From Kutzneria sp. CA-103260 (GTDB taxonomy: Bacteria > Actinomycetota > Actinomycetes > Mycobacteriales > Pseudonocardiaceae), in the NCBI RefSeq assembly GCF_018263855.1, contig NZ_CP073318.1:1984001-2048000 (forward strand): a stretch of 64,000 nt of DNA. The letters run 5' to 3'. Under the pieces are notes generated by a model. The model searched no databases and was not told the DNA's origin. It was given only the letters and a program-made list of their open reading frames with translations. Within the stretch, counting starts at the first letter, position 1, and every line of letters begins with the position of its first letter. Positions 38,133-48,362 of this stretch are shown piece after piece. The translations under genes and the position numbers were made by a program.

Positions 38133-39421
38133 GCCTGGGTCCGGGTGAAGTCGAGGAAGTGCGCGGAGCAGGAGATGCACGGGTCGTAGTTGCGGATGGT
38201 CCGCTCACACAGGGATGTCAGCTCGTCATCGGGGAGGGCGAGGTTGGCGGTGACCAGGCTGTGCAGGTCGGCCTCGATGGCGGCCTGGTTCTGCGACGTC
38301 GGCGGCACGATCTCGGCGGAGATGAGCAGCCCGTCGTCGTCGACGCCGTAGCGGTGGTAGAGCAGGCCGCGAGGGGCCTCGGTGACGCCGTGGCCGACGC
38401 TGGGAAGCGGTGGCACGTCAACGTGTGCGGGCTCCGGCGGCTCGTACCCGGAGATCAGCCGCAGGGCCTCGTCGACGGCGTAGACCAGCTCGACGGCCCG
38501 GACCACGATGCTGCGGAACGGATTCCGGCACGACGACCCGAGACCGGCGGCCGCGGCGGCCTCCCGGGCCAGCGGGGACAGCTGGGCGTGGTTGACGGTG
38601 TAGCGGGCGAGCGGGCCGGTGAGGTAGCGCCGGCCGTCGAGGGAAGCGTGCAGGGCGGTGGAGTGCGGCACCTGGCGCTCGACGACGTGTGAGGAGAAGG
38701 CCGCCACGGGAAAGTCCAGGCCGCTGCTGGAAACCAGCCGGCCCCGGGTGATGGCGTAGCGGTCGTCCTCATGCACGGCGAGAAGTTCGTGCGCCAGCTC
38801 CAGATCGGGGAAGTCGAAGCCGCCGACCCAGCGGACCGTCGCCAGCGCGACGTCCAGGGCGGCGCGCAGCTGTTCGGCGACCGGCGCGAGCTCGGCCCGG
38901 GTCGGTGCCCGAAAGAAACCGCCGACCCGCACGTTGATCGGATGGATGGGCCGCCCGCCGACGGCTTGCAGTAACGCGTTGCCGGCCTTTTTCAGCGCCA
39001 GGCCGCGTTCCACGGCGCCACGGTGGTCGGCGGCCATGGTCATGGCGTCCGGGTAGCCGAGGAAGTCGGGCGCGTGCAGCAGGTACACGTGCAGGGCGTG
39101 GCTGGAGATCCACTCGCCGCAGTACAGCAGCCGGCGCAGTGTCTCGATCGGCTCGGGCACGGTCACCTCGCAGGCGTCCTCGATGGCGTGGCACGCGCTG
39201 AGTTGGTAGGCGACCGGGCAGATGCCGCAGATGCGGGCGGTGATGTCCGGCGGCTCGGTGTGCGCGCGGCCGCGCAGCAGCGCCTCGAAGAACCGGGGCG
39301 GCTCGTAGATCCGGAGCTCGGCGCGTTCGACCGCGCCGTCCCGGACCACGACGTTGAGCGCCCCCTCGCCCTCGACCCGGGCCAGCGCGCTGACCCGGAG
39401 CTGACGCGCCCGGTGGCTCAT
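38129..39421 (-). CDS. hyhL: [NiFe] hydrogenase large (catalytic) subunit, group 3b-like
   Basis: 430 residues. Both nickel-binding Cys pairs are present: [20 protein letters not shown] (about residues 60-80) and [18 protein letters not shown] at the C-terminus, where the protease would cut after the His. Short length and the neighbouring FAD/NAD and 4Fe-4S subunits point to group 3b (HyhL/HydA-type, NAD(P)-linked bidirectional hydrogenase). In M. smegmatis the equivalent enzyme is hypoxia-induced through DosR. Start overlaps the small-subunit stop (ATGA). Confidence 0.93.
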   Translation of the reverse strand: MSHRARQLRVSALARVEGEGALNVVVRDGAVERAELRIYEPPRFFEALLRGRAHTEPPDITARICGICPVAYQLSACHAIEDACEVTVPEPIETLRRLLYCGEWISSHALHVYLLHAPDFLGYPDAMTMAADHRGAVERGLALKKAGNALLQAVGGRPIHPINVRVGGFFRAPTRAELAPVAEQLRAALDVALATVRWVGGFDFPDLELAHELLAVHEDDRYAITRGRLVSSSGLDFPVAAFSSHVVERQVPHSTALHASLDGRRYLTGPLARYTVNHAQLSPLAREAAAAAGLGSSCRNPFRSIVVRAVELVYAVDEALRLISGYEPPEPAHVDVPPLPSVGHGVTEAPRGLLYHRYGVDDDGLLISAEIVPPTSQNQAAIEADLHSLVTANLALPDDELTSLCERTIRNYDPCISCSAHFLDFTRTQA

Positions 39422-40167
39422 CTCGCCGCCTCCCGGCGGAAGTCGGTGAACGTGCGGAACGCCCGGTCGATGGCGTCCTCGGACAGGCCGCAGGCGCGCA
39501 GTTGCGCGGTCAGGGCCACGATGTTCGGCTGATCGACCGGACCGAAGCAGCCGAAGCAGCCGCGCCGGTACGCCGGACACAGCGCCCCACAGCCGGCGTG
39601 CGTGACCGGGCCGAGGCAGGGCGTGCCGTCGGCGACCATCACGCACGTCAGGCCGCGGCGCTTGCACTCGGTGCAGACGCTGGCATCCGGCAGATCGGGC
39701 TTGCGCCCCACCAGGAACGCCGACAGCACCTCCAGCAGTTGGCGCCGGTCGATCGGGCAGCCGCGCAGCTCGTAGTCGACGGGCACGTGCGCGGAGATCG
39801 GCGTGGACGTGGCCAGTGTCTCGATGTGGGACGGGCTGGCGTAGACGAGCGACCGGAACTCCTCGACGTCGGCGAAGTTCCGCAGCGCCTGGATGCCGCC
39901 GGCGGTCGCGCACGCGCCGATCACGACCAGCACCCGTGACTGCGTGCGGACCTCGCGGATCCGTTCGACCTCCTCCGGCGTGGTGATGGAGCCTTCCACC
40001 AGCGAGACGTCGTACGGGCCGGGCGCCACGGCGCTGCTGGCCTCGGTGAACCGCGCTATGCGCACCGCGCCGGCGAGGGTGAGCAACTCGTCCTCGCAGT
40101 CGAGCAGGGTCAGCTGGCAGCCGTCGCACGAGGTGAACTTCCACACGGCCAGACTGGGTGGACTCAT
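39418..40167 (-). CDS. hyhS: [NiFe] hydrogenase small subunit
   Basis: 249 residues. No Tat signal, so the enzyme is cytosolic. Cys motifs for three Fe-S clusters: [13 protein letters not shown] near the N-terminus, [23 protein letters not shown], then [32 protein letters not shown] and RGCFGCFGP. Start abuts the preceding stop (TGATG). Confidence 0.92.
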   Translation of the reverse strand: MSPPSLAVWKFTSCDGCQLTLLDCEDELLTLAGAVRIARFTEASSAVAPGPYDVSLVEGSITTPEEVERIREVRTQSRVLVVIGACATAGGIQALRNFADVEEFRSLVYASPSHIETLATSTPISAHVPVDYELRGCPIDRRQLLEVLSAFLVGRKPDLPDASVCTECKRRGLTCVMVADGTPCLGPVTHAGCGALCPAYRRGCFGCFGPVDQPNIVALTAQLRACGLSEDAIDRAFRTFTDFRREAAR

Positions 40168-40991
40168 CACAACTCCCTGACGGACAACAGGTCCGCGGCC
40201 CGGGCGTAGTCCACGACCGGCCCGTCCCGGCACACCAGCAGCGGACCGAGCTGGCAGTGCCCGCACCGGGCGACGCCGCACTGCATGTTGCGCTCCAACG
40301 AGATCCGGATCCGGTCGGCGGGAACTCCGCGCCGCAGCAGGATGTCCGCGCTGAACCGCATCATCGGCTCCGGGCCGCAGATGAACGCGGTCGTCGCCGC
40401 CGGGTCGATCGGCAGCCGGGACAGCGGCTGCGTGACGAACCCGACCGACCCGGTCCAGCCGTCGGCGGCGTGGTCCACGGTCAGTTCCATGGCCATGTCG
40501 TCCCGGGCCGACCACCACTTCAGCTCGTCGGCGTACAGGAACTCCCGTGGCGTCCGTGCCCCGGCGACGACGATCACCCGGCGGTACCGCCAGCGCTGGG
40601 CCAGCACTGCCAGCACCACGGGTCGCAGTGGGGCCAGCCCGACGCCACCGGCGACGACCAGCACGTCCCGTTCCCAAGCGCGCCAAGGCTCCCACCCGAC
40701 GCCGTACGGACCGCGAACGCCGACGACAGCGCCGGGCTCGGCGTCGTGCAGGGCGCGGCTCACCGCCCCGACGGCGCGGATCGTCTGCGTCAGCACGGAG
40801 TCCACAACGGACGGATCTCCGCTGACCGACACCGCGATCTCGCCGACGCCGTGCGCGTACAGCATGGTGAACTGTCCCGGCTGGAACCGGGGGATCGACC
40901 GGTCGAGCGGCGTCAGACGCAGCGTGACGGAATCGACGGTCTCCACGGTCCGGCCGGTGACCACGTACCGCGCCGGGAGCATGTCCGTCAC
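40167..40991 (-). CDS. hyhG: Hydrogenase gamma subunit, FAD/NAD(P)-binding reductase
   Basis: 274 residues. Ferredoxin-reductase-like: flavin domain ([19 protein letters not shown]), NAD(P) domain ([20 protein letters not shown]), ICGPEPMM, and a [2Fe-2S] site at the C-terminus ([18 protein letters not shown]). This is the nucleotide-reducing subunit of 3b-type hydrogenases. GTG start overlaps the preceding gene (GTGA). Confidence 0.92.
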   Translation of the reverse strand: MTDMLPARYVVTGRTVETVDSVTLRLTPLDRSIPRFQPGQFTMLYAHGVGEIAVSVSGDPSVVDSVLTQTIRAVGAVSRALHDAEPGAVVGVRGPYGVGWEPWRAWERDVLVVAGGVGLAPLRPVVLAVLAQRWRYRRVIVVAGARTPREFLYADELKWWSARDDMAMELTVDHAADGWTGSVGFVTQPLSRLPIDPAATTAFICGPEPMMRFSADILLRRGVPADRIRISLERNMQCGVARCGHCQLGPLLVCRDGPVVDYARAADLLSVREL

Positions 40992-41467
40992 AGCGGGCTC
41001 ATCGGCGTCTCGGCGGGATTGCGGTACAGGTCCAGCAGCCGGGCCCGGGTGGTCTGCAACCGGTCCAGCACCATGGCCAGCATCGCGACCGCCACCGGGT
41101 AGCCGAAGGTCGGGTCGTGCTCGGCGAAGGCCCGCAGCTGGTCGGTGTCCAGCTCGATGGCCACCGTCGGGGCGACGGCGACCGCGCCGAAGTGCCAGCG
41201 TGGCGGGTCGACCAGCCAGGACCACCCGACCACCTCGCCGGGGCCGACGGTCTGCACGACCACCGGCCCGCGACCGGGAATCCCGGCGTCGATGGCCACG
41301 CACCCGCGCTGCACCAGCCAGCAGCCCCGGGCCGGCGTCCCTTCGGTGAACAGCCGGTCGCCCGCGGCGAAGGTCACCTCCTGGGCGGCGCCGGACAGCA
41401 CCGCGATGTGCGTCTGCGACAGGCCCGTCAGCAGCGGGAACGCGCTGAGCCGGTCAGACATCGACAT
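40988..41467 (-). CDS. Cyclic-nucleotide-binding-domain protein without DNA-binding domain
   Basis: 159 residues covering one cNMP-binding fold ([60 protein letters not shown]) and a C-terminal helix pair ([20 protein letters not shown]). No HTH follows, so it is not a CRP-type transcription factor. It sits between hyhB and hyhG with overlaps on both sides, suggesting a regulatory or structural partner of the hydrogenase. AAGGAG precedes the ATG at 41467; a second ATG is 6 bp inside. Confidence 0.85.
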   Translation of the reverse strand: MSMSDRLSAFPLLTGLSQTHIAVLSGAAQEVTFAAGDRLFTEGTPARGCWLVQRGCVAIDAGIPGRGPVVVQTVGPGEVVGWSWLVDPPRWHFGAVAVAPTVAIELDTDQLRAFAEHDPTFGYPVAVAMLAMVLDRLQTTRARLLDLYRNPAETPMSPL

Positions 41468-42530
41468 CGTCGCCACTCCTTTCCGCCGCCAGCGCGGCCA
41501 CCTCGGCGGTGATGTCGATCCCCACCGGGCACCAGGCGATGCACCGGCCGCAGCCGACACAGCCGGACTCGCCGAACTGGTCGTGCCAGGTGCCGAGCTT
41601 GTGGGTGAGCCACTGCCGGTAGCGGCTCGCCGCGGAGGTGCGGACGCTGCCGCCGTGCAGGTACGAGAAGTCGACCTCGAAGCAGGAAGCCCAGTGCTCC
41701 CAACGCTCGGCGTGCTCGCCGGTGAGGTCGGTGACGTCCTCGGTGGTGGTGCAGAAGCACGTCGGACAGACCATCGTGCAGTTGCCGCAGGTCAGGCAGC
41801 GCTCGGCGACGTCGTTCCAGCGCCGCGCCTGCCGACTGTCCCGCAGCAGCTCCCGAAGGTCCAGCTCCGGCATCGCGCGGCCCATCCGGTCGGCCGCGGC
41901 CGTGACGTCCCGCAGCGCCGCCGCGACCTCGTCGAACCGAGCTTGCCGGCGCGTGACCATGCGCAGCATGCGCTCGCCGGCCCCGGTGCCGGCCTCGGCG
42001 AGGAACCAGTGCCCGGTGTCGTCGATCCGTTCCGTCAGCGCCAGGTCGTAGCCCTGGCGGACGCCAGGGCCGGTGCCGGTGCTGGCGCAGAAGCACAGTC
42101 CGCCGGGCTCGGTGCAGTCGACCGCCACGATGAACGGCCGGATCCGGTTGCCGACGACACGACCGAGCACGCCCAGCGCCGCGAGATCGCAGCCGCGCAC
42201 CCCGAGGAAGGCCAGCTCGCGGTTGTCCGGCGGCGGTTCCTCGAAGCCGGTTTCCGTTGTCTCCCAGAGCTTTCGCCGTGCCGGGTGGACGAACTGCTTC
42301 CACGACTGCGGCCCGGCGGAGTGGCAGAACAGCGCCTCGTCGTCTCGGCGCCGGACCCGGTAGCGGCCCGGTGCCACGTCCACGCCCCAGCCGGCCGGCA
42401 GGTCGGCGACACCGGTGATGTCGTCCAGCACAATCGCGTTGTCACGCAGGCGCGGTCCGATCACACGGCGCCCGTCGGCGATCAACGCCCGCACCAGCTC
42501 GTCCAAGCCGTCCAGGCCGAAGGCGTCCAT
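41454..42530 (-). CDS. hyhB: Hydrogenase beta subunit, 4Fe-4S dicluster protein
   Basis: 358 residues. The N-terminal half ([32 protein letters not shown]) is the sulfhydrogenase beta-subunit domain. Two ferredoxin-like clusters follow: [16 protein letters not shown] and [17 protein letters not shown]. It carries electrons between the catalytic dimer and the FAD subunit. ATG at 42530 behind GAGG; a GTG one codon earlier is possible. Confidence 0.9.
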   Translation of the reverse strand: MDAFGLDGLDELVRALIADGRRVIGPRLRDNAIVLDDITGVADLPAGWGVDVAPGRYRVRRRDDEALFCHSAGPQSWKQFVHPARRKLWETTETGFEEPPPDNRELAFLGVRGCDLAALGVLGRVVGNRIRPFIVAVDCTEPGGLCFCASTGTGPGVRQGYDLALTERIDDTGHWFLAEAGTGAGERMLRMVTRRQARFDEVAAALRDVTAAADRMGRAMPELDLRELLRDSRQARRWNDVAERCLTCGNCTMVCPTCFCTTTEDVTDLTGEHAERWEHWASCFEVDFSYLHGGSVRTSAASRYRQWLTHKLGTWHDQFGESGCVGCGRCIAWCPVGIDITAEVAALAAERSGDDVDV

Positions 42531-42555
42531 CACAGCACCTCGCCGACCCGCACGC

Positions 42556-43545
42556 TCATTGCCCCTGCCTCCCGAAGATGTCGTCGATGGGACGCCGCGG
42601 CGTGGCCGGCAGCGGCGCGGTGTTGACCGGGGCCCAGCCGACCCGCAGCACGATCTGCGGCACGCCGAAGCCGTCCAGCACGCGGTCGCGGACCAGGTCG
42701 CGGGTCGCCTCGACCTCCAGCACCTGGCTGAGCGGGCAGGTGGCCATCCGGAAGTCGGTGGCCCACAACAGGACCGAGCTCATCGGCTCGCCGGCCCGCA
42801 GCCGCGACTCGGTGGTGTCGGTGGCCGTGGCCAGGACCAGCAGCTCGCCGGCGTCGTCCTCCCACCGGTCGCCCGGGTCGGTGAGCTGGCCGTTGGGAAA
42901 GGCCCGCATGGTGGTGTCGCCGTGGCGGCGCTCGCCGGCGGGGATGTTGGTCGCCGGCACGCCTTCGGCGACGAACGGGCTGCGTCCGGCCCAGGCCGCC
43001 AGCTCGGCGGCGTAGGCGAGGTCGGCCTCCTGCCGGGTCGAAGCCTCCGCCAGCGCCCGCACCAGCTGGTAGCGGTCGTCGGGCTCGGTCGTCGGCATCA
43101 GCACGGCGCCGAACGTGCCGGCCGTGCGGGCCAGGTCGGCGAGCAGCTCGGCGGGCACCGGCCAGGAGGTGTAGCGGCGGCGGTCGGTGCGGCGGCGCTG
43201 GATCGCCGCCGCCAGCGCGATGTCGTCCCGGCTCGGTTCCCGTGGCCGGAAGTCCACCGCGGCGAGGTGATCGGGCTGGTTGGGGTTGGGCAGCCGGTGC
43301 ACGTGCGTGGCCCAGCCGGACGCGGCCATCGTCACCTGGAGGTGGTGCAGCGCGGCTCCGCAGGACAGCATCAGGTCCCGCCCGTCGGGGTCGGTCGCCG
43401 GCAGCAGCCGGGCGGCGTCGGCGTACAGGTGCAGCGAGGTCGTGCCGTGCAGCCAGCGCCACGGCTGCGAGTTGTGGATCGACGGCGCTCGCGCCGCCAG
43501 CGCCACCGCGGCGCGCAGCGTCTGCAGGTCCGGAGTCGCCATCAT
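42556..43545 (-). CDS. Acg-type nitroreductase-family FMN protein
   Basis: 329 residues. [14 protein letters not shown] is the FMN motif, [11 protein letters not shown] and [20 protein letters not shown] follow, with VLRVGWAP and [10 protein letters not shown] at the end. Same family as 24126-25139. ATG overlaps the ppsA stop (ATGA); the gene lies 25 bp upstream of hyhB in the same operon. Confidence 0.85.
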   Translation of the reverse strand: MMATPDLQTLRAAVALAARAPSIHNSQPWRWLHGTTSLHLYADAARLLPATDPDGRDLMLSCGAALHHLQVTMAASGWATHVHRLPNPNQPDHLAAVDFRPREPSRDDIALAAAIQRRRTDRRRYTSWPVPAELLADLARTAGTFGAVLMPTTEPDDRYQLVRALAEASTRQEADLAYAAELAAWAGRSPFVAEGVPATNIPAGERRHGDTTMRAFPNGQLTDPGDRWEDDAGELLVLATATDTTESRLRAGEPMSSVLLWATDFRMATCPLSQVLEVEATRDLVRDRVLDGFGVPQIVLRVGWAPVNTAPLPATPRRPIDDIFGRQGQ

Positions 43546-45812
43546 GGTGCGCACCTCTCCCGTGCCGCCCGCAGCAGCAGCCGGCGCTCGGCCGAGCCGA
43601 TCTCGGCCCGGGTGGCGGCGAGCGCGTCCCGATTGACCGACACCGATGTGATGCCCATCCGCACCAGCTGCTCGGCGAAACCCGGCTTGGTGGACGGGGC
43701 CTGGCCGCACAGCGAGGTGGTCATGCCGTTCTCGCGGGCGGCGGTGATGATCCGCTCGATGGTGTCCAGCACCGCCGGGTCGGCCTCGTCGAACAGGTCG
43801 GCGCAGATCTCGGAGTCGCGATCCACGCCCAGCACCAACTGGGTGAGGTCGTTGCTGCCGATGGAGATCCCGTCGATGCCCAGCCGCGCGTACTCCGGAA
43901 TCCAGTACGCCACCGAGGGAACCTCGGCCATCACCCAGCGGTGCAGCCGGCGGTCGTGCCCCAGCGGGCTGGCGTCGATGGCGGCGAGGCAGGCACGCAG
44001 CTCCCACAGCGTGCGCACGAACGGAATCATCAGGTGCAGGTTGGGCGTCTGCTCCCGAACCTTGGCCAGCACGGCCAGTTCCAGCGCGAACAACTTGGGC
44101 TCGCGGACGTAGCGGTAGCAGCCGCGGTAGCCGATCATCGGGTTGTCCTCGACCGGCTCGAAGTCGCCGCCGCCGTTCAGGTGCCGGAACTCATTGGTGC
44201 GGAAGTCGATCGCCCGGTAGATCACCGGCCGCGGCGCGAAGGCGCGGGTCACCCGCAGCAGCGACTCCGTCATCCGTGCGGTGAACTTCTCGCTGCCGCC
44301 GTCGCGGGCCATCAGCGCCCGCGGGTGCTCGCCGTCCAGCGCCTCGGTGACCATGAACTCCGCGCGCAGCAGCCCGACGCCGTCGACGGGCAGCGCCGCG
44401 ACCTCCTCGGCGTGCTCGGGCATCGCCAGATTGACGTACACCTTGGTGCCCAAGGTTTCCGTGGTCGGCGCGGCCACGGGCGTGATCTGCGGAACGGTGT
44501 GTGCGGCGGGCTCCAGCCGGCCGGCGAAGACCTTGCCGGCCGCGCCGTCGACGGTGACGGTCTCGCCGTCCCGCAGCACCTCCGTGGCGTTGCGCGTGCC
44601 CACGACGCAGGGCACGCCCAGCTCTCGGGCCACGATCGCGGCGTGGCAGGTCATGCCGCCGCCGTCGGTGACCAGCGCGGCGGCGCGGCGCATGGTCGGG
44701 ACCCAGTCCGGAGTGGTCATGACCGCGACCAGGATCTCCCCGTCCTGGAACCGGTTGCCCTCGCTCGGGCCGGCCAGCCGGCGCACCCGCCCGGCGGCCC
44801 GGCCCGGAGACGCCGCGAGCCCGGCGAGCAGTTCGGAACCGGCGGCCTGGGCGGATTCCCGGCCGAGGGTGGTGATCGGGCGGGACTGCACCAGCCAGGT
44901 CCGGCCGTCGGCGATCGCCCACTCCAGGTCCTGGGGGCTGCCGTAGTGCTCCTCCACCCGCAGCGCCAGCCGGGCCAGCTCGATTGCCTCGTCGTCGGTC
45001 AGCACCCGGCTCGCGCCGGTCTGCGCGTCGAGATCGATCCGCAGGTCGTGGCCATCCGGGCCGCGCACGATCTTGTGGGTCTGGCGCCCGGTGCGGGCGT
45101 GCAGCAGGCGCGGCCCCTGCTTGGCCACGACGTAGGTGTCCGGTTCGACGGCGCCGCTGACCACCACCTCACCCAGCCCGTACGCACCCTCGATGACGAT
45201 GCGGCCGCGGTCGCCGGTGGACGGGTCGGCGGTGAACGCCACGCCGGACCGGGCCGAGTCGACCATCAGCTGCACCGCGACGGCGATCGCCGGCTCCTCG
45301 TCGACCTGCGTGCTGGCGCGGTAGGCCACCACCCGGGGCCCGAACAGCGAGGCCCAGCAGTCGACCAGGCGCGCCAGCACCTCCTGGATGCCGTGGGTGT
45401 TGGTGTAGGTGGCGTTCATGCCGGCGAAGGACGTGCCGGCGGTGTCCTCGGACGTCGCCGACGACCGGACCGCCACCTCGGCGCCGTCGCCCAGTTCGCG
45501 ATACGCGGCTTCGATCTCCGCCCGGATCTCGTCGGCGACCCCCGCCTTGCGCACCAGCGCCTGGACCCGCTCACTGGCGGCCGCCAACTCGGGCGTCTGC
45601 GACAAGTCGAACGCCGTGCGGAACGCCTCGGCGACCTCGCCGCGCAGACCGGCGCGGTCCAGCGAGTCCAGGTACGCCTGCGCGGTGACCACGAAGCCGG
45701 CCGGCACCGGCAGCCCGGCCCGGGTCAGCTCGCCCAGGTTGGCGCCCTTGCCGCCGGCGACCGCGGTGTCGTCCCTGCCGAGTTCGCCGAAGTTCTTCAC
45801 ATAGCGCGACAT
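43542..45812 (-). CDS. ppsA: Phosphoenolpyruvate synthase
   Basis: 756 residues. Makes PEP from pyruvate and ATP with release of AMP and Pi. N-terminal ATP-grasp ([40 protein letters not shown]), phosphohistidine domain ([20 protein letters not shown] with the catalytic His), and the C-terminal PEP/pyruvate barrel ([23 protein letters not shown] with the catalytic Cys). Slightly shorter than the enteric enzyme. A counterpart occurs in the Streptomyces hypoxia island. It is 10 bp downstream of the SHOCT gene. Confidence 0.93.
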   Translation of the reverse strand: MSRYVKNFGELGRDDTAVAGGKGANLGELTRAGLPVPAGFVVTAQAYLDSLDRAGLRGEVAEAFRTAFDLSQTPELAAASERVQALVRKAGVADEIRAEIEAAYRELGDGAEVAVRSSATSEDTAGTSFAGMNATYTNTHGIQEVLARLVDCWASLFGPRVVAYRASTQVDEEPAIAVAVQLMVDSARSGVAFTADPSTGDRGRIVIEGAYGLGEVVVSGAVEPDTYVVAKQGPRLLHARTGRQTHKIVRGPDGHDLRIDLDAQTGASRVLTDDEAIELARLALRVEEHYGSPQDLEWAIADGRTWLVQSRPITTLGRESAQAAGSELLAGLAASPGRAAGRVRRLAGPSEGNRFQDGEILVAVMTTPDWVPTMRRAAALVTDGGGMTCHAAIVARELGVPCVVGTRNATEVLRDGETVTVDGAAGKVFAGRLEPAAHTVPQITPVAAPTTETLGTKVYVNLAMPEHAEEVAALPVDGVGLLRAEFMVTEALDGEHPRALMARDGGSEKFTARMTESLLRVTRAFAPRPVIYRAIDFRTNEFRHLNGGGDFEPVEDNPMIGYRGCYRYVREPKLFALELAVLAKVREQTPNLHLMIPFVRTLWELRACLAAIDASPLGHDRRLHRWVMAEVPSVAYWIPEYARLGIDGISIGSNDLTQLVLGVDRDSEICADLFDEADPAVLDTIERIITAARENGMTTSLCGQAPSTKPGFAEQLVRMGITSVSVNRDALAATRAEIGSAERRLLLRAARERCAP

Positions 45813-45822
45813 GCCAGCTCCT

Positions 45823-46053
45823 TCATTGAGCGCGCAGGATGTCGCGCAGCCGGGTGTATTCCTGCTCGTCGATCTCGCCGCGGGCCAGCCGCTCGGCCAG
45901 CGCCTGCTCGGCGCTCGCGTGCCGCCGCGTGCCGACGTGCCGCAGCGCCAGCACGAGCACCGTGACCACGCCGCCCCAGAACACGAGCATGCCGATCGCC
46001 GCCGTCAGCGGCATCACCCAACCCGCGTCGGGGCCGTAGTACCAGGGCATCAT
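45823..46053 (-). CDS. SHOCT-domain membrane protein
   Basis: 76 residues: a transmembrane segment ([20 protein letters not shown]) and a C-terminal SHOCT motif ([20 protein letters not shown]). Start overlaps the CBS gene stop (ATGA). Such proteins are frequent between stress genes in actinobacteria; function unknown. Confidence 0.8.
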   Translation of the reverse strand: MMPWYYGPDAGWVMPLTAAIGMLVFWGGVVTVLVLALRHVGTRRHASAEQALAERLARGEIDEQEYTRLRDILRAQ

Positions 46054-46763
46054 GACGTGCCTCCGTGGCGCGGGACCGGTTTGAGCGGCTCGTGGTCGAA
46101 GTCCACGAACTTGCCGTGCGCACGGTCGATCTCGCGGTCGTCACGGGCGAAGGTCAGCTGGTTGTGCACGTCCACCACGCCGTCGACGCCACGTGTCAAC
46201 GTGCCGGCGATGTCGACCAGCGCCTCGGTCTCCACCTGCCCGCGCAGGTTCGCGACGCCGGACTGCACCTCGACGGACACCTCGTTCGGGTCCATCCACA
46301 GCGCGCGGCCGAAGACTTCCGTCAGGATCTCCTCCCGCAGGTCGCGGTCCGAGCGCAGGAACACGCCGAGCATGTCGCGGCGGCTCACGACGCCGACCAG
46401 CCGGCCTTCGGCGTCGACCACCGGCAACCGGCGGACGCCCTCCTCGGCCAGCAGTTTCGCCGCGTGCGCCACGGTGGCGTCCGGGTGCACGCACACCGCC
46501 GGCGAGGTCATCAGCTGGGCGGCGACGCGGTGCGGGTGGTAGCCGTGCCGGCCGCCGGCCCAGAACGGCTTGCGCTTCTCGGTGGTGCCGTGCAGCAGGT
46601 CGGTCTCCGACACGATGCCGACCACGCGATCGTCCTTGTCCAGCACGGGAACGCCGCTGACGCGCCGTTCGGCGAGCAGCGCGACGACGTCCTTGAACGG
46701 GGTGTCGCCGCGCACGACGGCCACGTCGGTGGTCATCACGGCGCTGATCTCTCGGTGCCTCAC
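46050..46763 (-). CDS. CBS-pair protein with BON domain
   Basis: 237 residues from GTG behind GAGAGGAG. CBS 1 (AVMTTDVAVVRGDTPFKDVV), a linker rich in His/Lys/Arg, CBS 2 (AAQLMTSPAVCVHPDATVAH), then BON (SVEVQSGVANLRGQVETEAL). It opens the long minus-strand operon that ends with the hydrogenase protease at 37695. A strong hairpin separates it from hsp20 upstream. Confidence 0.87.
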   Translation of the reverse strand: MRHREISAVMTTDVAVVRGDTPFKDVVALLAERRVSGVPVLDKDDRVVGIVSETDLLHGTTEKRKPFWAGGRHGYHPHRVAAQLMTSPAVCVHPDATVAHAAKLLAEEGVRRLPVVDAEGRLVGVVSRRDMLGVFLRSDRDLREEILTEVFGRALWMDPNEVSVEVQSGVANLRGQVETEALVDIAGTLTRGVDGVVDVHNQLTFARDDREIDRAHGKFVDFDHEPLKPVPRHGGTS

Positions 46764-46795
46764 CGTCTTCTCCTCTCCCGCCGACCGGCCGCGCG

Positions 46796-46826
46796 CCGTG
46801 GCCGCCGCCGGGTGCGGCGGCCACGG
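46796..46826 (-). terminator. Strong 13-bp hairpin after hsp20
   Basis: CCGTGGCCGCCGC (46796-46808) and its perfect complement (46814-46826) around a 5-nt loop, 11 bp after the hsp20 stop and 33 bp before the CBS start. It lacks a T-run, as is common in actinomycetes. It could stop or attenuate readthrough from hsp20 into the CBS-hydrogenase operon, or protect the mRNA end. Confidence 0.6.
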
Positions 46827-46836
46827 CCCGGGGACG

Positions 46837-47268
46837 TCAGCCCTCGTCCCCGGTCTCGATCTGGATCTTGCGGTGCACCTTGGCCGTCTCGTCGACGGGC
46901 ACCCTCACGGTGAGAATCCCCTTGGCATAGCTGGCCTTGATGTCCTCCTCCTTGGCGTCGGCGGGCAGCGCGACCGTGCGCGAGAAGGAGCCGTAGCGGA
47001 ACTCGGTGTGGTTCTTGTCGGTCGTCTCCTCCGTGCGCTCGGCGCTGATCGTCAGCAGCCGGTCGTCCACGGTGATCGTGACGTCCTTGCCCGGGTCGAT
47101 GCCCGGCAGTTCGGCGCGCACGACGTACATGCCGTCCTCGACGAAGTCCTCGACCCGAATGCCCTGCACGCCCAGCATCGACCGGAATCCGAACAGGGAC
47201 GGGAAGGACTCGGCCCAGTCCATCAGGTCCGGCAGCAGTCCGTGCTGCCTGCGGACCGGCGTCGCCAT
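46837..47268 (-). CDS. hsp20: Hsp20 / alpha-crystallin-type small heat-shock protein
   Basis: 143 residues. Alpha-crystallin domain from about 38 to 130: VRAELPGIDPGKDVTITVDD, LLTISAER, FRYGSFSRTVALPADAKEED, IKASYAKGILTVRVPV (the GILxV signature). Close in layout to DosR-controlled HspX (Acr). AAGGAGG precedes the ATG. The divergent gap to 47495 holds DevR-box-like sites about midway. Confidence 0.92.
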   Translation of the reverse strand: MATPVRRQHGLLPDLMDWAESFPSLFGFRSMLGVQGIRVEDFVEDGMYVVRAELPGIDPGKDVTITVDDRLLTISAERTEETTDKNHTEFRYGSFSRTVALPADAKEEDIKASYAKGILTVRVPVDETAKVHRKIQIETGDEG

Positions 47269-47380
47269 CTCGGTGCCTCCTTGTCTTCTCGGTGGTCCTG
47301 CCCTGCCATCGCACTCCCGGGGAGTGCTGGCGGCGCAGAGGAGAAGGCCCCGTGCTGGCCGCCATCCGGCGCGGCCGACG

Positions 47381-47417
47381 GGGTCGGAAGTCTCTGTCGG
47401 CACGGGACCACTTGACC
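47381..47417. promoter_or_regulatory. DevR-box-like sites between hsp20 and the membrane-protein gene
   Basis: GGGTCGGAAGTCTC (47381-47394) is close to the mycobacterial core GGGACTWWAGTCCC, and GGGACCACTTGACC (47404-47417) is a weaker second site. They lie 113 and 78 bp from the two divergent starts at 47268 and 47495. Confidence 0.45.
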
Positions 47418-47494
47418 GGCCAACGACTCTGGGGGCGGCCGCGCGTGGCGGCGATGCTCATGTCGAATCACGGACGACTGAGAAGGGAACGACG

Positions 47495-48073
47495 ATGGGC
47501 AGGTTCACGCAGCCGGATCCGTTGCTGGGGCTGGCCCGCCGAATCGGTTGGGGCCGCAACACGCTGCGCCGGACCATCGACCGTTGCGAGGCGGCCTCGG
47601 TCGTGCTGGTGTGGCTGGCCAGCACGGTGATCATGTTGGGCGGAGTCGTGCTCGGGCTGACGGTCACGCAGTCCGACCTCGCGACCTCGGCGCGGCAGAT
47701 CGCGCAGTCGCATCCCACGACCGGAGTGATGCTCGACAGCTCGATCGCCGCACCGGGCAGCACGGCGATGCGGATGTCGGTGCAGGTGCGGTACATCGAC
47801 CAGACAGGTGTCACCCGCACCGCCGAGACCGTTGAGGCCGTCGGTCTCCCCGCCGGCACGAGCGTGCCGGTGTGGTTGGACGGCAGCGGCGCCATCGCGC
47901 CGGATCCGCTGACGCCGGACGACGCGGTCGTCAACGGCGTCACCGCGGGCACGTGCGCCGCCGGCGGAGCGGAGGGGCTGCTGCTCGCCGTGTACCTCTA
48001 CGTCCGCTGGCGGATGGAGCGGAGGAAGTTCGCCGCGATCGATCTCGAATGGGCCCAGCTGTCGGCCCGGTGA
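47495..48073 (+). CDS. Rv1733c-like membrane protein
   Basis: 192 residues, paralogue of 29650-30210: same N-terminal box (LGLARRIGWGRNTLRRTIDR), a helix (about 32-55), an extracytoplasmic loop with RTAETVEAVGLPAGTSVPVW, and a second helix near residue 150-172. AAGGG lies before the ATG. Followed by DUF1918 and alcohol dehydrogenase genes on the same strand. Confidence 0.8.
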   Translation: MGRFTQPDPLLGLARRIGWGRNTLRRTIDRCEAASVVLVWLASTVIMLGGVVLGLTVTQSDLATSARQIAQSHPTTGVMLDSSIAAPGSTAMRMSVQVRYIDQTGVTRTAETVEAVGLPAGTSVPVWLDGSGAIAPDPLTPDDAVVNGVTAGTCAAGGAEGLLLAVYLYVRWRMERRKFAAIDLEWAQLSAR

Positions 48074-48084
48074 ATGGAGGAGCT

Positions 48085-48285
48085 GTGCACGCGAACACCG
48101 GTGACTGGCTGGTGATCAAGTCGGCGACGCTGGACCGGCCGCCCCGCCGCGGGCTGATCACCGAGGTGCACGGCTTCGACGGCACGCCGCCCTACGTCGT
48201 GCGCTGGACCGACAACGACCGTGAGGCGATCGTGTTCCCCGGGCCGGACGCGCACATCGAGACGGCGAACTCGACAACGCGGTGA
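48085..48285 (+). CDS. DUF1918 small protein
   Basis: 66 residues, SH3-like: [20 protein letters not shown], then [20 protein letters not shown] and DAHIE. This is the DUF1918 family, a frequent member of actinobacterial stress operons. GGAGGAG precedes the GTG, 11 bp after the membrane-protein gene. Function unknown. Confidence 0.85.
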   Translation: MHANTGDWLVIKSATLDRPPRRGLITEVHGFDGTPPYVVRWTDNDREAIVFPGPDAHIETANSTTR

Positions 48286-48362
48286 GTTTCCGTCGGCGCG
48301 CTGGCGGAGGTGCCCGCCAGCTTCGACACTGTGTTCGTGGAGCTCGGCCGGAGGAGATGACC

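Noticed and set aside
40988..41467. Annotation as a CRP-type transcription factor
   Set aside because: There is no helix-turn-helix after the nucleotide-binding fold; the protein ends 159 residues from its start.
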